A program made the position numbers and the translations under genes. From NCBI GenBank assembly GCA_030649335.1, contig JAUSLL010000089.1, forward strand, positions 1 through 64,000: a DNA stretch of 64,000 nt. The letters are read 5' to 3'. The notes below the pieces were generated by a model, which was not told the DNA's origin, ran no database searches, and saw only the letters and a program-made list of their open reading frames with translations. The DNA is from Parvibaculum sp. (GTDB taxonomy: Bacteria > Pseudomonadota > Alphaproteobacteria > Parvibaculales > Parvibaculaceae). Positions 47,037-57,668 of this stretch are shown here, piece by piece; positions within the stretch are counted from its first letter, which is position 1; every line of letters starts with the position of its first letter.

Positions 47037-48032
47037 ATGAGCGTAGATGTAACGGGTACAATGTCGTTGAGCGAACCGGACACGAAAGTGAATGTCCGCG
47101 ACGTGTTCAAAATCGACGTGGACATGATGGTGCCGGCCTTCTCCAAGGGCAGCGAATATGTGCCTGACCTTGATCCGGACTATCTGTTCGACCGCGACAC
47201 GACGCTCGCCATTCTCGCAGGCTTTGCCTTCAACCGCCGCGTCATGGTGCAGGGCTATCACGGCACGGGCAAATCAACCCACATTGAGCAGGTCGCCGCG
47301 CGCCTCAACTGGCCGTGCATCCGCATCAACCTCGACAGCCACATCTCCCGTATCGACCTCGTCGGTAAGGACGCGATTGTGCTGCGCGAAGGCAAGCAGG
47401 TCACAGAATTCCGCGAAGGCCTGCTGCCATGGGCTTTGCAGCACCCCGTCGCGCTCGTCTTTGACGAATATGACGCGGGCCGTCCTGACGTGATGTTCGT
47501 GATCCAGCGCATTCTCGAAGTTTCCGGCAAGCTGACGCTGCTCGACCAGAACCGCGTCATCCGCCCGCATAATGCCTTCCGCCTGTTCTCGACGGCCAAC
47601 ACCGTGGGTCTCGGTGATACATCGGGCCTCTATCACGGCACGCAGCAAATCAACCAGGGCCAGATGGACCGCTGGAACATCGTCACGACGCTCAACTATC
47701 TGAGCCATGACGCTGAAACCGCCATCATGGTGTCGAAGCTGAAGTCGTATCAGACCGAAGGCGGCAAAAAGACAATCGGCGCAATGGTGCGTGTCGCTGA
47801 TCTCACGCGCTCGGCTTTCATCAACGGCGATATCTCGACCGTGATGAGCCCGCGCACCGTGCTGACATGGGCTGAGAACGCCGAGATTTTCGGTGGTGAT
47901 GTGGGCTTTGCCTTCCGCCTCACCTTCCTCAACAAATGCGATGAGCTGGAACGTGCAACGGTTGCCGAATTCTACCAGCGTTGCTTTGGTGAAGATCTGC
48001 CCGACAGCGCCGCCAAGATCATGGTCGCCTGA
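47037..48032 (+). CDS. cobS: Cobaltochelatase AAA+ subunit CobS
   Basis: ATPase subunit of the aerobic CobNST complex that inserts cobalt into hydrogenobyrinate diamide. The 331-aa protein has Walker [10 protein letters not shown] near residue 83, Walker [14 protein letters not shown] and the characteristic CobS N-terminus ([22 protein letters not shown]). ATG 47037 has AGCAGGA upstream; the track TTG adds 5 residues. cobT follows after 29 bases. CobN is not in the window. Confidence 0.95.
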   Translation: MSVDVTGTMSLSEPDTKVNVRDVFKIDVDMMVPAFSKGSEYVPDLDPDYLFDRDTTLAILAGFAFNRRVMVQGYHGTGKSTHIEQVAARLNWPCIRINLDSHISRIDLVGKDAIVLREGKQVTEFREGLLPWALQHPVALVFDEYDAGRPDVMFVIQRILEVSGKLTLLDQNRVIRPHNAFRLFSTANTVGLGDTSGLYHGTQQINQGQMDRWNIVTTLNYLSHDAETAIMVSKLKSYQTEGGKKTIGAMVRVADLTRSAFINGDISTVMSPRTVLTWAENAEIFGGDVGFAFRLTFLNKCDELERATVAEFYQRCFGEDLPDSAAKIMVA

Positions 48033-48061
48033 GGCCATTTGCCCGAGAAGGCGCATTGTCG

Positions 48062-49960
48062 ATGAGTAGCAAAGAAGGTCCGGTCGAACCGTTCAAGCGC
48101 GCGCTGACAACCGCGATGCGCACGATTGCGGAAAATGCCGAACTCAATGTGACTTTTGGCACGGAGCCTCCGGGCCTCAGGGGCCTGCGTGCGCGCCTGC
48201 CCATGCCGAGCCGCACCCTGCCGCCCGAAGAAGTCGCACAAGTCCGCGGCGTCGCCGACAGTTATGCCCTGCGCCTTGCCCATCACGATGAAAAGATCAA
48301 CGCGCGCCTGCAGCCCGAAGGCGGCAATGCGCTTGCTGTCTTTGATGCGGTGGAACAGGCCCGTGTTGAAGCCATCGGCGCCAATCAGATGATGGGCATG
48401 GGGCAGAACCTTGCCGCCGCCCTTGAGCAACGCGCCCTGTCGCGCGGCTACAACCGCATCAAAACACGCGACGAGGCACCGCTGGCCGAAGCCGTTGCCA
48501 TGATCGTGCGCGAACAACTGACAGGTCTCAAGCCACCGCCCGCGACGCAGACACTCGTCGATCTGTGGCGTCCGTGGATCGAAGAGAAAGCCGGCAAAGA
48601 CCTCGCACGACTGCGCGACATTGCAGACGATCAGGTGGCCTTTGCGCGCGTCACACGCGACATCCTGAAAGACCTCGACATGGGGTCTGAGCTTGGTCAG
48701 CCGCAGGATGACCAGTCCGAAGACAGCGACAGCGAAGACGGCGACAGCGAGCAATCGTCCGACGACAGCCAGTCCGGTGAAGCCGAACAGCAGGACGGTG
48801 CCTCCGCCGACAAAGTCGAGTATGCCGAAGGCGAAGGCGAAGAAGGCGACGAGCAGACGGTCGAAGTTGAAAGCGACGATCAGGCGCTCGACGGCGAAAC
48901 CGACGAAGCAAGCGAAGGCACGCAGCCCTGGCGGCCCAATCAGGGTGCCGATGGTCCTGCCCGCGACGCATACAAAGTCTTTGCCGCCCAATATGACGAA
49001 GTGATAGCCGCCGAAGACCTCTGCGACATCGAAGAGCTTGGCCGCTTGCGCCAATATCTCGATCAGCAATTGCAGCAGATGCAGGGCGTTGTTTCGCGCC
49101 TCGCCAACCGCCTGCAGCGCCGCTTGCTCGCCAAGCAGAACCGCACATGGGAATTCGATCTGGAAGAAGGCATCCTCGATGCCGGACGCCTGACGCGCGT
49201 GGTCACAGACCCGATGCACCCGCTGTCGTTCAAGATCGAACACGACATGAATTTCCGCGACACGGTGGTGACGCTGCTGATCGACAATTCAGGTTCGATG
49301 CGCGGGCGCCCAATCACGGTCGCGGCCATGTGCGCGGACATTCTGGCGCGCACGCTGGAACGCTGCGCCGTGAAGGTCGAAATTCTGGGCTTCACAACCC
49401 GCGCCTGGAAGGGCGGCCAATCGCGCGAGCGGTGGCTGGCCGACGGCAAGCCCGCCATGCCCGGACGCCTGAACGATCTGCGCCACATCATCTATAAAGC
49501 CGCCGACAGTCCGTGGCGTCGTGCGCGCCGCAACCTCGGCCTGATGATGCGCGAAGGTCTGCTAAAAGAAAACATCGACGGCGAGGCGCTGATTTGGGCG
49601 CATAATCGCCTGCTCGCCCGTCCCGAACAGCGCCGCATCCTGATGGTGATTTCAGACGGTGCGCCGGTGGACGACTCGACGCTCTCGGTTAACGCGGGCA
49701 ATTATCTCGAACGTCATCTGCGCTCGGTCATCGAACAGATCGAAACGCGTTCGCCCGTCGAACTCATCGCCATCGGCATCGGCCATGATGTGACACGCTA
49801 CTATCGCCGCGCTGTCACAATCGTCGACGCTGAGCAACTTGGCGGCGTGATGACGGAAAAACTCGCCGAATTATTCGAAGACGCACATGGCACCGGCCGC
49901 GGGGCAAAACGCGCCGCAACCAAAGGCGTTTCGATGAAAGCGGCCCGCTCGGTCCGCTGA
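48062..49960 (+). CDS. cobT: Cobaltochelatase subunit CobT
   Basis: Partner of CobS in cobalt insertion for cobalamin. About 632 aa: N-terminal region (1-200), a long acidic Asp/Glu/Ser-rich linker (about 215-300) and a C-terminal von Willebrand factor A domain. The MIDAS motif is DNSGSMRG in [18 protein letters not shown], with the later [10 protein letters not shown] loop. This domain order is standard for CobT. ATG 48062 and TTG 48056 are both possible starts. Confidence 0.95.
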   Translation: MSSKEGPVEPFKRALTTAMRTIAENAELNVTFGTEPPGLRGLRARLPMPSRTLPPEEVAQVRGVADSYALRLAHHDEKINARLQPEGGNALAVFDAVEQARVEAIGANQMMGMGQNLAAALEQRALSRGYNRIKTRDEAPLAEAVAMIVREQLTGLKPPPATQTLVDLWRPWIEEKAGKDLARLRDIADDQVAFARVTRDILKDLDMGSELGQPQDDQSEDSDSEDGDSEQSSDDSQSGEAEQQDGASADKVEYAEGEGEEGDEQTVEVESDDQALDGETDEASEGTQPWRPNQGADGPARDAYKVFAAQYDEVIAAEDLCDIEELGRLRQYLDQQLQQMQGVVSRLANRLQRRLLAKQNRTWEFDLEEGILDAGRLTRVVTDPMHPLSFKIEHDMNFRDTVVTLLIDNSGSMRGRPITVAAMCADILARTLERCAVKVEILGFTTRAWKGGQSRERWLADGKPAMPGRLNDLRHIIYKAADSPWRRARRNLGLMMREGLLKENIDGEALIWAHNRLLARPEQRRILMVISDGAPVDDSTLSVNAGNYLERHLRSVIEQIETRSPVELIAIGIGHDVTRYYRRAVTIVDAEQLGGVMTEKLAELFEDAHGTGRGAKRAATKGVSMKAARSVR

Positions 49961-50067
49961 GAGCGGTCTCCCGCACAAGGTGCCGCAGCCCGCACCGCTT
50001 GTATCAGACCTGCGCCCAGATATGATGCCCTTCACAGGGTACGAGTATTTGCGCTTAAGTGAGGCGC

Positions 50068-51225
50068 ATGAATGGGGTGCGTAAAATTTTCCGGCATGTA
50101 AAGGGCAGCGTCTGCGCCCGTGATCTCGCCCACAATTTGGCCCACAATCTAGTTCTGGGATTTACCTTCTGTCTCGCGTTGGCAGGCTTCACAGCCCCGC
50201 AAGCGAATGCCGATGAAGCGGGCGCATCTCTCACCCGCTTCATCGAGATCAACGCCCAGCCCGTGCGCTGGAACCCTGAGAACCGCACTGACATCAAGGC
50301 GGGTGAGCTTGAATATTCAGGCGGGCTCGAACTGACATCACCCGACAAGGCATTCGGCGGTTGGTCCGGCCTTGCCGTCAGCACAGACGGCGCAATGCTT
50401 GTTGCCGTGTCCGATGAAGCCCATTGGCTGAGCGCCCAGATCATTTATGACGAAAAAGGCCGCCTCGCCGGCTTGGCTGACGCCCGTATGTCCCCTTTGC
50501 GCGATCTCAAGGGCAAGCCCATTACGAGCAAGAACATGGGCGACGCTGAAGGTCTTGCGATCACGGGAAACGACCCGAGCAAGGGCGAGGCTTATGTGAG
50601 TTTCGAGCGCCATCACCGCATCTGGCGTTATGATCTCGGCCATTCCGGTTTCGACGCCGTGCCAAGCCAGATCGTGACCGAACGCCGGCTCGGCGGCATG
50701 CCCGCCAACTCAGGCATTGAAGCCATTGCCACGCTGCTGCCCGAAACAGGCGGCGACACACAACGCCTCATCGCCCTGAGCGAAGACGGCCGCAACGCGA
50801 ACGGCGAGCGCAAAGCCTTTCTGATCGAAGGCCGCACGGTTGAACGTCTCACCACAAAACTCGACGAGCCTTTCAAACCGACTGATGTCGCGCGCCTGCC
50901 GAACGGTGATTTTTTAATTCTGGAACGCAGCTACTCGCCGCTCGCCGGACCCGGCATGTCATTGCGTCAGGTGCCGGGCAGCGACGTGGAGGCCGGTGCG
51001 GCACTCGAAGGCCGCCTGCTCATGCGGGCCAATCACCGCAATATGATCGACAATATGGAAGGACTGGCAGTCCGTGCGGGCGACAAGGGCGAAGTGCTCG
51101 TCTATGTCATGTCGGACGATAATTACAGCCCGCTCCAGAAGACGCTGCTGATGATGTTCCGTCTGAAGCTTGCCCCCGCAGAAGGCGTGCTCACGCTCCC
51201 CCATAGCCCGACAAAGGCCGAATAG
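50068..51225 (+). CDS. Exported phytase/esterase-like beta-propeller protein
   Basis: A 385-aa secreted protein resembling the family named esterase-like activity of phytase. The signal peptide ends near QANADEA (about 45-50). Segments GGWSGLAVSTDGAMLVAVSDEAHWL, MGDAEGLAITG and NMEGLAVRAGDKGEVLVYVMSDDNYS are the conserved Asp/Glu-containing blades. The substrate is unknown. The signal peptide n-region holds a small direct repeat (AHNLAHNL). Its 3' end overlaps the convergent membrane protein gene by 35 bases. Confidence 0.82.
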   Translation: MNGVRKIFRHVKGSVCARDLAHNLAHNLVLGFTFCLALAGFTAPQANADEAGASLTRFIEINAQPVRWNPENRTDIKAGELEYSGGLELTSPDKAFGGWSGLAVSTDGAMLVAVSDEAHWLSAQIIYDEKGRLAGLADARMSPLRDLKGKPITSKNMGDAEGLAITGNDPSKGEAYVSFERHHRIWRYDLGHSGFDAVPSQIVTERRLGGMPANSGIEAIATLLPETGGDTQRLIALSEDGRNANGERKAFLIEGRTVERLTTKLDEPFKPTDVARLPNGDFLILERSYSPLAGPGMSLRQVPGSDVEAGAALEGRLLMRANHRNMIDNMEGLAVRAGDKGEVLVYVMSDDNYSPLQKTLLMMFRLKLAPAEGVLTLPHSPTKAE

Positions 51226-51904
51226 CCCCGCGCAGGAGCGCTGTCGGCAGAAGCTGCAGAACTGCCCAGCCAAGCTGGATAGCGCTCAGCAGCGCAAGGC
51301 GCGGCCAGATATCGCCTTGCCACACGCCGACCATGGCCCCTGTCACGAGCAGATGATCAAGAACGTGAAAAGCGAAGGTCTGCGTGAGACCACCGACGAG
51401 AGCGGCCACCAACGGTGCCTCCCACCACGGAATGCCGCGCATCCAGTCGAAAAAATAGATGCACAGCACCTGACCGGCAAAAAGCGACAAGCCGAGCGCC
51501 AATGCTAGCGGCACGGGCATGATTTCCTGATCGAACGAACCGATAAGCCCCTGGACTAGGGCCCAATAGACACCGCCGCCGATGAGCGCCCAGACAAGCA
51601 TCACAGTCCACAGCGCAAGGCCCGGCCCGTAGCGGCGGCTGGTGAGATTGAGCACAAAATAAACCAGCGGCAAAACGAGGAGACCACGCCCGAGCTTGTG
51701 GCTGCCGACCGCATTTACGAACTCGTCAAAGCGCGTGAGATAAGGCGAGGCACCCGCGGGCTGCACATCGAAAGCCCAATAGACCCCGAGCGCCGACAAC
51801 AATGCTGCCACCGGCACGACAAGACGCCCCAACCCGATAAAAAACCGGCCCACAAGCCCTGCCGGTTTGGGCGGCCCCCGCCGCTCTACACCTTTGTCGA
51901 GCAT
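51191..51904 (-). CDS. Integral membrane protein of unknown function
   Basis: A 237-aa protein with about six hydrophobic segments and a basic N-terminus (ERRGPPKPAG). I do not recognise a family; no catalytic motif is visible. WRPY/WE-type residues cluster in FFDWMRGIPWWEAPLVAALVGG. ATG 51904 is chosen because GGGGAG lies 6 bases upstream; the track uses GTG 51910. Its 3' end overlaps the phytase-like gene tail-to-tail. Confidence 0.75.
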   Translation of the reverse strand: MLDKGVERRGPPKPAGLVGRFFIGLGRLVVPVAALLSALGVYWAFDVQPAGASPYLTRFDEFVNAVGSHKLGRGLLVLPLVYFVLNLTSRRYGPGLALWTVMLVWALIGGGVYWALVQGLIGSFDQEIMPVPLALALGLSLFAGQVLCIYFFDWMRGIPWWEAPLVAALVGGLTQTFAFHVLDHLLVTGAMVGVWQGDIWPRLALLSAIQLGWAVLQLLPTALLRGAIRPLSGYGGA

Positions 51905-51956
51905 CAACACTCCCCACTACAAGCCGCTGAGACTAGCGTGCACCTTGACGCAAAGC

Positions 51957-51986
51957 AAAACGGGCAGCCCTAAGGCTGCCCGTTTT
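51957..51986. terminator. Bidirectional rho-independent terminator (rpmB)
   Basis: A 13-bp stem AAAACGGGCAGCC (51957-51969) with GGCTGCCCGTTTT (51974-51986) and a CTAA loop, 37 bases past the rpmB stop codon. Confidence 0.9.
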
Positions 51987-52023
51987 AAATCTCATCCGGT
52001 AAACGACCGGTTAGCTCTGACAC

Positions 52024-52326
52024 TCAGGCCGCTTGGGCGGCCGTCGCGGCTTTGGCTTTTTCGATGCTGGTCTTGAGGCGCAGCGCACGGGCCGACAGGT
52101 CCGTCTTGCGGGCTTTGACGAGGAAAGCGTCGAGGCCGCCATTGTGTTCGACCGAGCGCAGAGCATGGGCCGAAATGCGCAAGCTATAACGACCGCCGAG
52201 CACATCGCTCATCAGCGTGACCTGGCAAAGGTTCGGCAGGAACCGGCGCCGCGTCTTGCGGTTGGCATGGCTCACATTGTTGCCGGACATGACGGCCTTG
52301 CCGGTAAGTTCGCAACGACGCGACAT
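52024..52326 (-). CDS. rpmB: 50S ribosomal protein L28
   Basis: Large-subunit ribosomal protein. From ATG 52326 it begins [33 protein letters not shown], the standard L28 start, and is 99 aa, typical for Alphaproteobacteria. AAGGAA precedes the start; the track adds 10 residues. A clear promoter and terminator frame it, so it is transcribed alone. Confidence 0.97.
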   Translation of the reverse strand: MSRRCELTGKAVMSGNNVSHANRKTRRRFLPNLCQVTLMSDVLGGRYSLRISAHALRSVEHNGGLDAFLVKARKTDLSARALRLKTSIEKAKAATAAQAA

Positions 52327-52428
52327 GGGATATTCCTTGCAATCAACGGCCTGCAACCGATGAGGGAAACAGGCAAAATGGGTGGGTCGGCCACATCAAG
52401 ACAGACTTGGGGCCAGATCAGGCGGGCA

Positions 52429-52457
52429 CGTATAAAAGGCGGGGGGCAACCAGTCAA
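52429..52457 (-). promoter_or_regulatory. Sigma70-type promoter of rpmB
   Basis: On the minus strand TTGACT (52452-52457) is followed by exactly 17 bases and TATACG (52429-52434). It lies about 100 bases upstream of the rpmB start. Confidence 0.65.
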
Positions 52458-52525
52458 GGGGCGGCGGTGCAGAAGCCCCCAAATGGAGACGAAAAACCGC
52501 ACTTCCGCGCCAAAAACACAGAAAC

Positions 52526-53527
52526 TCAGCCTTTGCCCGTTCCAAAGACCAGCCCCAGCAGTTTTTGTGCGGCCAGCGTCGGCGTGGTACGGCCCGCCTT
52601 CACATCCGCCTCAAGGTGGGGAATAAGGCGGGAAGCCTCAGTATTGGCTTTGAGCGAAGTGAGAAGCCCCTCACGAATCTCGGTCCACATCCATGCCTGC
52701 GCCTGCGCCGCGCGGTGGCTTGCGATCTCGCCTGCCCCTTCCAGCGCCTCACGATGGGCGCTGACAGCGGCCCAGATCTCGTCGATGCCTGTACCCTTGA
52801 GAGAGGAGGCCAGCAACACGTCGGGCCGCCAATGGGCGCTCTTGGGCCGCATCAGATGCAGCGCCGATTTATACTCCATAGCCGCACGCTTGGCCGCAGG
52901 CACGAGATCACCGTCCGCCTTGTTGACGATAACAAGATCGGCGAGTTCCATGATGCCGCGTTTGATGCCCTGCAATTCATCGCCGCCGCCGGGCGACAGG
53001 AGCAGCACAAACATATCGACCATATCGGCGACCGCGGTTTCGGACTGACCGACACCGACCGTCTCGATGAGCACGACGTCAAAGCCCGCAGCTTCCGTGA
53101 GCAGCATCGCCTCTCGCGTGCGCCGTGCAACACCGCCGAGCGTGCGGCCCGCAGGCGACGGACGAATGAAAGCGTTGGGGTCGCGCGCCAGAAGTTCCAT
53201 GCGCGTCTTATCGCCAAGAATTGATCCGCCCGTGATCGAGGACGAGGGGTCAATCGCCAGAACCGCCACCCTGAGACCGCGCGCGGTAAGCGACAGACCA
53301 AAGGCTTCAATGAAGGTTGATTTGCCGACACCCGGCGCACCCGACAGGCCGAGCCGGACGGCACGGCCTGTATGAGGCAGCACTCGCGTCAGAAGGTCCT
53401 GCGCCTGCGCCTGATGGTCGGCCCGCGAGCTTTCGACAAGTGTGATGGCGCGCGCTAAAGCGGTGCGTTCACCCTGCAGGACACGGGCCGCCAAAGTGGC
53501 AGGATCGCTCACGCCGCGTCCGCTCAA
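52526..53527 (-). CDS. meaB: Methylmalonyl-CoA mutase-associated GTPase MeaB
   Basis: G3E GTPase that gates cobalamin loading and protects methylmalonyl-CoA mutase. The 333-aa protein has the P-loop GAPGVGKST at about 63-71, [18 protein letters not shown] (switch I), the ETVGVGQSE switch II and NKADGD for guanine recognition. The start is TTG, supported by a strong AAGGGGG upstream. The mutase gene scpA lies 1.6 kb further along on the same strand. Confidence 0.95.
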   Translation of the reverse strand: MSGRGVSDPATLAARVLQGERTALARAITLVESSRADHQAQAQDLLTRVLPHTGRAVRLGLSGAPGVGKSTFIEAFGLSLTARGLRVAVLAIDPSSSITGGSILGDKTRMELLARDPNAFIRPSPAGRTLGGVARRTREAMLLTEAAGFDVVLIETVGVGQSETAVADMVDMFVLLLSPGGGDELQGIKRGIMELADLVIVNKADGDLVPAAKRAAMEYKSALHLMRPKSAHWRPDVLLASSLKGTGIDEIWAAVSAHREALEGAGEIASHRAAQAQAWMWTEIREGLLTSLKANTEASRLIPHLEADVKAGRTTPTLAAQKLLGLVFGTGKG

Positions 53528-53688
53528 TTGATCCCCCTTCCCGCCATTTGCACATTTTCCTGTTGTCGCCCGACAGGCAGGTCATACTGCGTCGGACGGT
53601 TCGGGCCACCCCAAGTTGAATAAGGGTTTGGCCGCGTGGCGTCCAGACCGATGTGTGAGGGGCGTGGGGGCGCTTGAGGTGGGTTGAG

Positions 53689-54633
53689 ATGGATCTGACA
53701 CACGGATTATGCCGGCTTGCGCAGGCGGGGCTTGTGGGCCTGCTCGCGAGCACCTCATCTGCATACGCAGCAGAACCCGCACAGACGCAAAGCACAAACG
53801 TCGCGCTGGCGCAAAGCGCAGACTCCGCGTCCGTGCAAAGCGACGTCGCGGCAGGCTTCACGATCTATGTCGGCGGCGTCCTATTTGTCGAAGGACATTT
53901 CAAGGCCGAGGTTGCAGGCGACGCCTATCGCCTCAATACCTATATGGAAACCACAGGCCTCGCTCATCGCCTCTACCCTGCGGTTTACAAGCTCATGAGC
54001 ATGGGCCGCATCGCGGGCGAAAGCATCGAGCCTGAGAAATTTGTCTCCGACACGGTTGCGCGCGATGATAAACGCCTCGTGACATTGACCTATGACGACA
54101 TGGGCATGCCGAGCCTCAGCGTCACACCACCCTATGACGAAGATGATATCAAGGAAGTGACGGCTGATCAGCAACGCGCGACGCAAGACCCCGTCAGCGC
54201 CTTCCTGTTGCCTGTGCGCGCAACCGACACGCCCTGCGCACGCACAATCCCGATTTTCGACGGCAAGCGCCGCTTCAATCTCACATTCGCCCATCAGGGC
54301 ACAAAAAAGATTGCACCGCACGACACGTCGGCTCCCGATGGCTGGGGTCCGTCACTCGACACAATCGTTTGCACAATGCACTACGAGGCCATTACGCCGC
54401 CCGCCAAGAAGCGCCGCTTCACCACCGTCCTGCGCCGCAACGACGAGATGAAAATTTGGTTCGCGCCCTTCAATGACGGCCGCGTTTATCTGCCGGTGCG
54501 TTTTGAAATACCGACGCCGCTCGGTGCGGCAGTGATGGAACTGAACGATCTGACTGCCACAAAATCGGCAAGCCTCGGACGGGACGAAAAGTCAGCCCTT
54601 GTTGTCAGCGCGCAAGAGTCCACGCGTTTCTGA
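53689..54633 (+). CDS. Exported DUF3108 domain-containing protein
   Basis: A 314-aa protein with a signal peptide (cleavage near SAYAAEP, about 28) and a DUF3108 beta-rich domain (about 50-290; FTIYVGGVLFVEGHFKAEV, PVSAFLLPVR, CARTIPIFDGKRRFNL, KIWFAPFNDGRVYLPVRFE). Its function is unknown. In Alphaproteobacteria it is regularly found close to rpmB, as here. ATG 53689 is used instead of the track TTG. Its last 42 bases overlap a convergent 80-aa gene. Confidence 0.85.
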   Translation: MDLTHGLCRLAQAGLVGLLASTSSAYAAEPAQTQSTNVALAQSADSASVQSDVAAGFTIYVGGVLFVEGHFKAEVAGDAYRLNTYMETTGLAHRLYPAVYKLMSMGRIAGESIEPEKFVSDTVARDDKRLVTLTYDDMGMPSLSVTPPYDEDDIKEVTADQQRATQDPVSAFLLPVRATDTPCARTIPIFDGKRRFNLTFAHQGTKKIAPHDTSAPDGWGPSLDTIVCTMHYEAITPPAKKRRFTTVLRRNDEMKIWFAPFNDGRVYLPVRFEIPTPLGAAVMELNDLTATKSASLGRDEKSALVVSAQESTRF

Positions 54634-54834
54634 AAGAAGATCCGCCAAGCGCAGGATCAGCGGATCATCAGAACGTGTGCCGCTCTGCTGCATATCGAGC
54701 AATAGTTTTTCCAGACGATCGGCCAGCACGGTGTAGTAAGCGGTGGAATCAACGCTCGTCTTAGACTGCACCTTCAGGGCAGCCGCAAAGTCATGGTCGT
54801 CCAGCGGACGCAAATTTTGATCGCGGGCGCTCAT
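54592..54834 (-). CDS. Small helical protein of unknown function
   Basis: An 80-aa protein with an excellent ribosome site (GGAGG 7 bases before the ATG). It is charged and mainly helical (DRLEKLLLDMQQ, LILRLADLLSETRGLL), with no membrane segment or known motif. It overlaps the DUF3108 gene by 42 bases tail-to-tail. The good start signal and regular amphipathic helices argue that it is expressed. Confidence 0.7.
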   Translation of the reverse strand: MSARDQNLRPLDDHDFAAALKVQSKTSVDSTAYYTVLADRLEKLLLDMQQSGTRSDDPLILRLADLLSETRGLLRADNKG

Positions 54835-55168
54835 GAAGCACCTCCGTCAGTTGTTGTACCCAGAATTTTAAATCAACTACCGCGCTTGCCCGGGCACCTG
54901 AACACCCCGAACCGCACAGCTATTGTGATCGAACCCGGATGTGACGACGCGCTTCTGCGGAGCATCGTGGGCAAGCTTGCAATTTTTTGCAGGCGCCGGT
55001 CGGGTTGCGACCTGATCAATTCATTTGTGACTGATCATTGCGGCGAGAGTTAGGTCGATAAAGTTAATGATTCAAGTTCAAAAGGCCCAAAAGGGCGCAA
55101 ATGCCGCACATATGCACGCTACGTGTGCATATGTGCGGACTGCGTAATCCGTAAGCAGATAATAAAAA
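54835..55168. other. 334-bp gap between 80-aa gene and scpA
   Basis: No gene. It holds a 14-bp-stem palindrome at 55104-55138 and, towards the left, A/T-rich sequence likely to contain the promoter of the 80-aa gene. Confidence 0.6.
55104..55138. repeat. Long perfect palindrome downstream of scpA
   Basis: CCGCACATATGCAC (55104-55117) and GTGCATATGTGCGG (55125-55138) pair perfectly across 7 bases. It starts 31 bases past the scpA stop codon. No T-run follows, so it is not a classical terminator; it may stabilise the mRNA end or be a protein-binding site. Confidence 0.7.
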
Positions 55169-57325
55169 TCAGGCGGAAGCGCTACGTTTCTCACGAATAA
55201 GATGGAGAATATCGGCGGCCGCTGCAGGAATGTTCGTACCCGGTCCAAAAATCGCCGAGGCCCCTGCTTTTTTCAAAAACTCATAATCCTGCTGCGGAAT
55301 CACGCCGCCGCAAATGATGAGAATATCGCCTGCACCTTGTTTCTTCAATTCTTCCGCAAGCGTCGGAACAAGCGTTTTATGTCCTGCGGCCAATGACGAA
55401 ATGCCGATCACATGAACGTCGTTTTCGATAGCGTCGCGCGCGGCTTCTTCCGGTGTCTGGAACAAGGGTCCTACGTCCACGTCGAAACCAAGATCGGCAA
55501 ATGCGGTGGCGATCACTTTGGCGCCACGGTCATGTCCGTCCTGCCCCATCTTGACGACGAGCATACGCGGACGGCGGCCTTCGGCTTCGGCGAAAGCTTC
55601 GATGTCTTTCTGGATCTGCATGAAACCGGCATCCCCTTCATAGGCCTGACCATAGACGCCGGAAATGGATTTGATCTCGGCACGGTGACGGCCAAAGACT
55701 TTTTCCATCGCGTCTGAAATTTCTCCAACGCTGGCGCGTGCCCGCGCGGCCACAACCGCAAGCGCCAGCACATTGCCCGTACCGCGCGCGCCTTCGGTCA
55801 GCGCTTCAAGCGCCGCCTGACATTTGGCTTCATCGCGGGTTGCCCGCATTTTCTGCAAACGGGCGACCTGCGACTGACGCACTTCATCATTGTCGATGTC
55901 GCGGATGTCGAGATGGTCTTCTTTGGCAGGCTTATATTTATTGACGCCGACAATGACTTCCTCACCACGGTCGATGCGGGCCTGCTTGCGGGCGGCCGCT
56001 TCTTCGATCTTGAGCTTGGGCATGCCGCTTTCGACAGCCTTGGTCATGCCGCCCAGCTCTTCGACTTCTTCCATCAGCTTCCACGCTTCGCTGGCCAGCG
56101 AATGAGTGAGGCTTTCAATGTAATAAGAGCCGCCGAGCGGATCGATGACATTGGTCACACCCGTCTCGTGCTGGATGACGAGCTGCGTATTACGCGCGAT
56201 ACGGGCGGAAAATTCCGTCGGAAGCGCAATCGCTTCATCCAGCGCATTGGTGTGCAACGACTGGGTGCCGCCAAGCACAGCGGCGAGCGCCTCGATGGTG
56301 GTGCGGATGACGTTGTTATACGGATCCTGTTCGGTGAGCGAGACACCCGACGTCTGGCAATGGGTGCGCAGCATCAGGGATTTGGGATCTTTCGCACCGA
56401 AATCCGACATGACGCGCGACCAGAGAAGACGCGCGGCGCGCAGCTTTGCCACTTCCATGAAGAAATTCATGCCGATAGCAAAGAAGAACGACAGACGCGG
56501 CGCGAACTCGTCCACATCAAGACCGGCCTGCAGCGCGGCGCGCACATATTCGCGACCGTCGGCAATGGTGAACGCCAGCTCCTGCAACTGCGTCGCGCCC
56601 GCTTCCTGCATGTGATAGCCGGAAATCGAGATCGTATTGAACTTCGGCATGTGCTCGGAACAATAGCCGATGATGTCGGCAATGATGCGCATGGAAGGTA
56701 CAGGCGGATAGATATAGGTGTTGCGCACCATGAACTCTTTGAGAATGTCGTTCTGGATGGTGCCTGCGAGCTTGTCCTGCGAGACGCCCTGTTCTTCAGC
56801 CGCCACGATGTAGTTGGCAAGGATGGGAATGACCGCGCCGTTCATGGTCATCGACACGGACATTTCATCAAGCGGTATCTGGTCGAAGAGAATTTTCATA
56901 TCCTCGACACTGTCGATTGCGACACCCGCTTTGCCGACGTCGCCGACAACGCGCGGATGGTCGCTGTCATAGCCGCGATGGGTCGCAAGATCGAAGGCAA
57001 CCGACAGGCCCTTCTGGCCGCCGGCGAGATTACGGCGATAGAAGGCATTGGATTCTTCAGCTGTCGAGAAGCCCGCATATTGGCGGATAGTCCAGGGACG
57101 GCCCGCATACATGGTCGTCTGCGGCCCGCGCGTGAAAGGTGCAAAGCCCGGCATCGTGTCGGCGTTAAAGCCCTCGCCTGCAAGACGTTCAAGATCGGCG
57201 GCTGTATAGAGCGGCTTGACGTCAATGCCTTCGGGCGTTTTCCAGACGAGCGAGCCGACACCGGCACCTTTGGTCTGCTTGTCGACCGCCGCTTCCCAAT
57301 CCTTGACGCTCTTGCTATCGGCCAT
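55169..57325 (-). CDS. scpA: Methylmalonyl-CoA mutase (single-chain)
   Basis: Adenosylcobalamin-dependent isomerase of (R)-methylmalonyl-CoA and succinyl-CoA; final step of propionyl-CoA use. From ATG 57325 it is 718 aa; the track adds 56 residues. The N-terminal TIM-barrel mutase domain (about 25-550; [31 protein letters not shown]) is followed by the B12-binding domain (about 580-715) with the cobalt ligand in [11 protein letters not shown]. The single long chain matches the homodimeric ScpA type. meaB lies nearby on the same strand. Confidence 0.97.
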   Translation of the reverse strand: MADSKSVKDWEAAVDKQTKGAGVGSLVWKTPEGIDVKPLYTAADLERLAGEGFNADTMPGFAPFTRGPQTTMYAGRPWTIRQYAGFSTAEESNAFYRRNLAGGQKGLSVAFDLATHRGYDSDHPRVVGDVGKAGVAIDSVEDMKILFDQIPLDEMSVSMTMNGAVIPILANYIVAAEEQGVSQDKLAGTIQNDILKEFMVRNTYIYPPVPSMRIIADIIGYCSEHMPKFNTISISGYHMQEAGATQLQELAFTIADGREYVRAALQAGLDVDEFAPRLSFFFAIGMNFFMEVAKLRAARLLWSRVMSDFGAKDPKSLMLRTHCQTSGVSLTEQDPYNNVIRTTIEALAAVLGGTQSLHTNALDEAIALPTEFSARIARNTQLVIQHETGVTNVIDPLGGSYYIESLTHSLASEAWKLMEEVEELGGMTKAVESGMPKLKIEEAAARKQARIDRGEEVIVGVNKYKPAKEDHLDIRDIDNDEVRQSQVARLQKMRATRDEAKCQAALEALTEGARGTGNVLALAVVAARARASVGEISDAMEKVFGRHRAEIKSISGVYGQAYEGDAGFMQIQKDIEAFAEAEGRRPRMLVVKMGQDGHDRGAKVIATAFADLGFDVDVGPLFQTPEEAARDAIENDVHVIGISSLAAGHKTLVPTLAEELKKQGAGDILIICGGVIPQQDYEFLKKAGASAIFGPGTNIPAAAADILHLIREKRSASA

Positions 57326-57668
57326 GACGCTCTCTCTCAACTCGCAATTTCGGTCACCAGCCCGCACGCAACCTGCGCGGGCCAACCACCCTTTTAAAAT
57401 CGCGCGGAGTATCGGAGAGATGGACAAACGCGTCAAACATCGCCGCCGCCATAGCGCCGCATTATCCGCAAACACGCCATTCCCTTGCGTCACAAACGAC
57501 GCTCCCGACCGCGGCGAAGGCGAGAAATCGGTCGGCCATGTCGCAACTTGGCTTGCAGCGGCACAAAATTAACAACACCATGGCGCAAATTCGCGCCGCG
57601 CGCTCTCCCATGGGGCCCATCTTCGACGCGGTTAAATAAAACTAGATGTACCCGAGGGACCAACACCC
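57326..57668. other. 343-bp divergent region between scpA and lipoprotein gene
   Basis: No gene is supported. A small hairpin GCCCGC...GCGGGC (57360-57382) lies in the likely 5' UTR of scpA. I see no cobalamin riboswitch signature and no convincing promoter. Confidence 0.55.

Noticed and set aside
55913-57397. 494-aa ORF opposite scpA
   Set aside because: Shadow of scpA; no family motif and poor start signals.
57326-57668. Cobalamin riboswitch before scpA
   Set aside because: No B12-box-like core sequence is visible; only a small GC hairpin is present.
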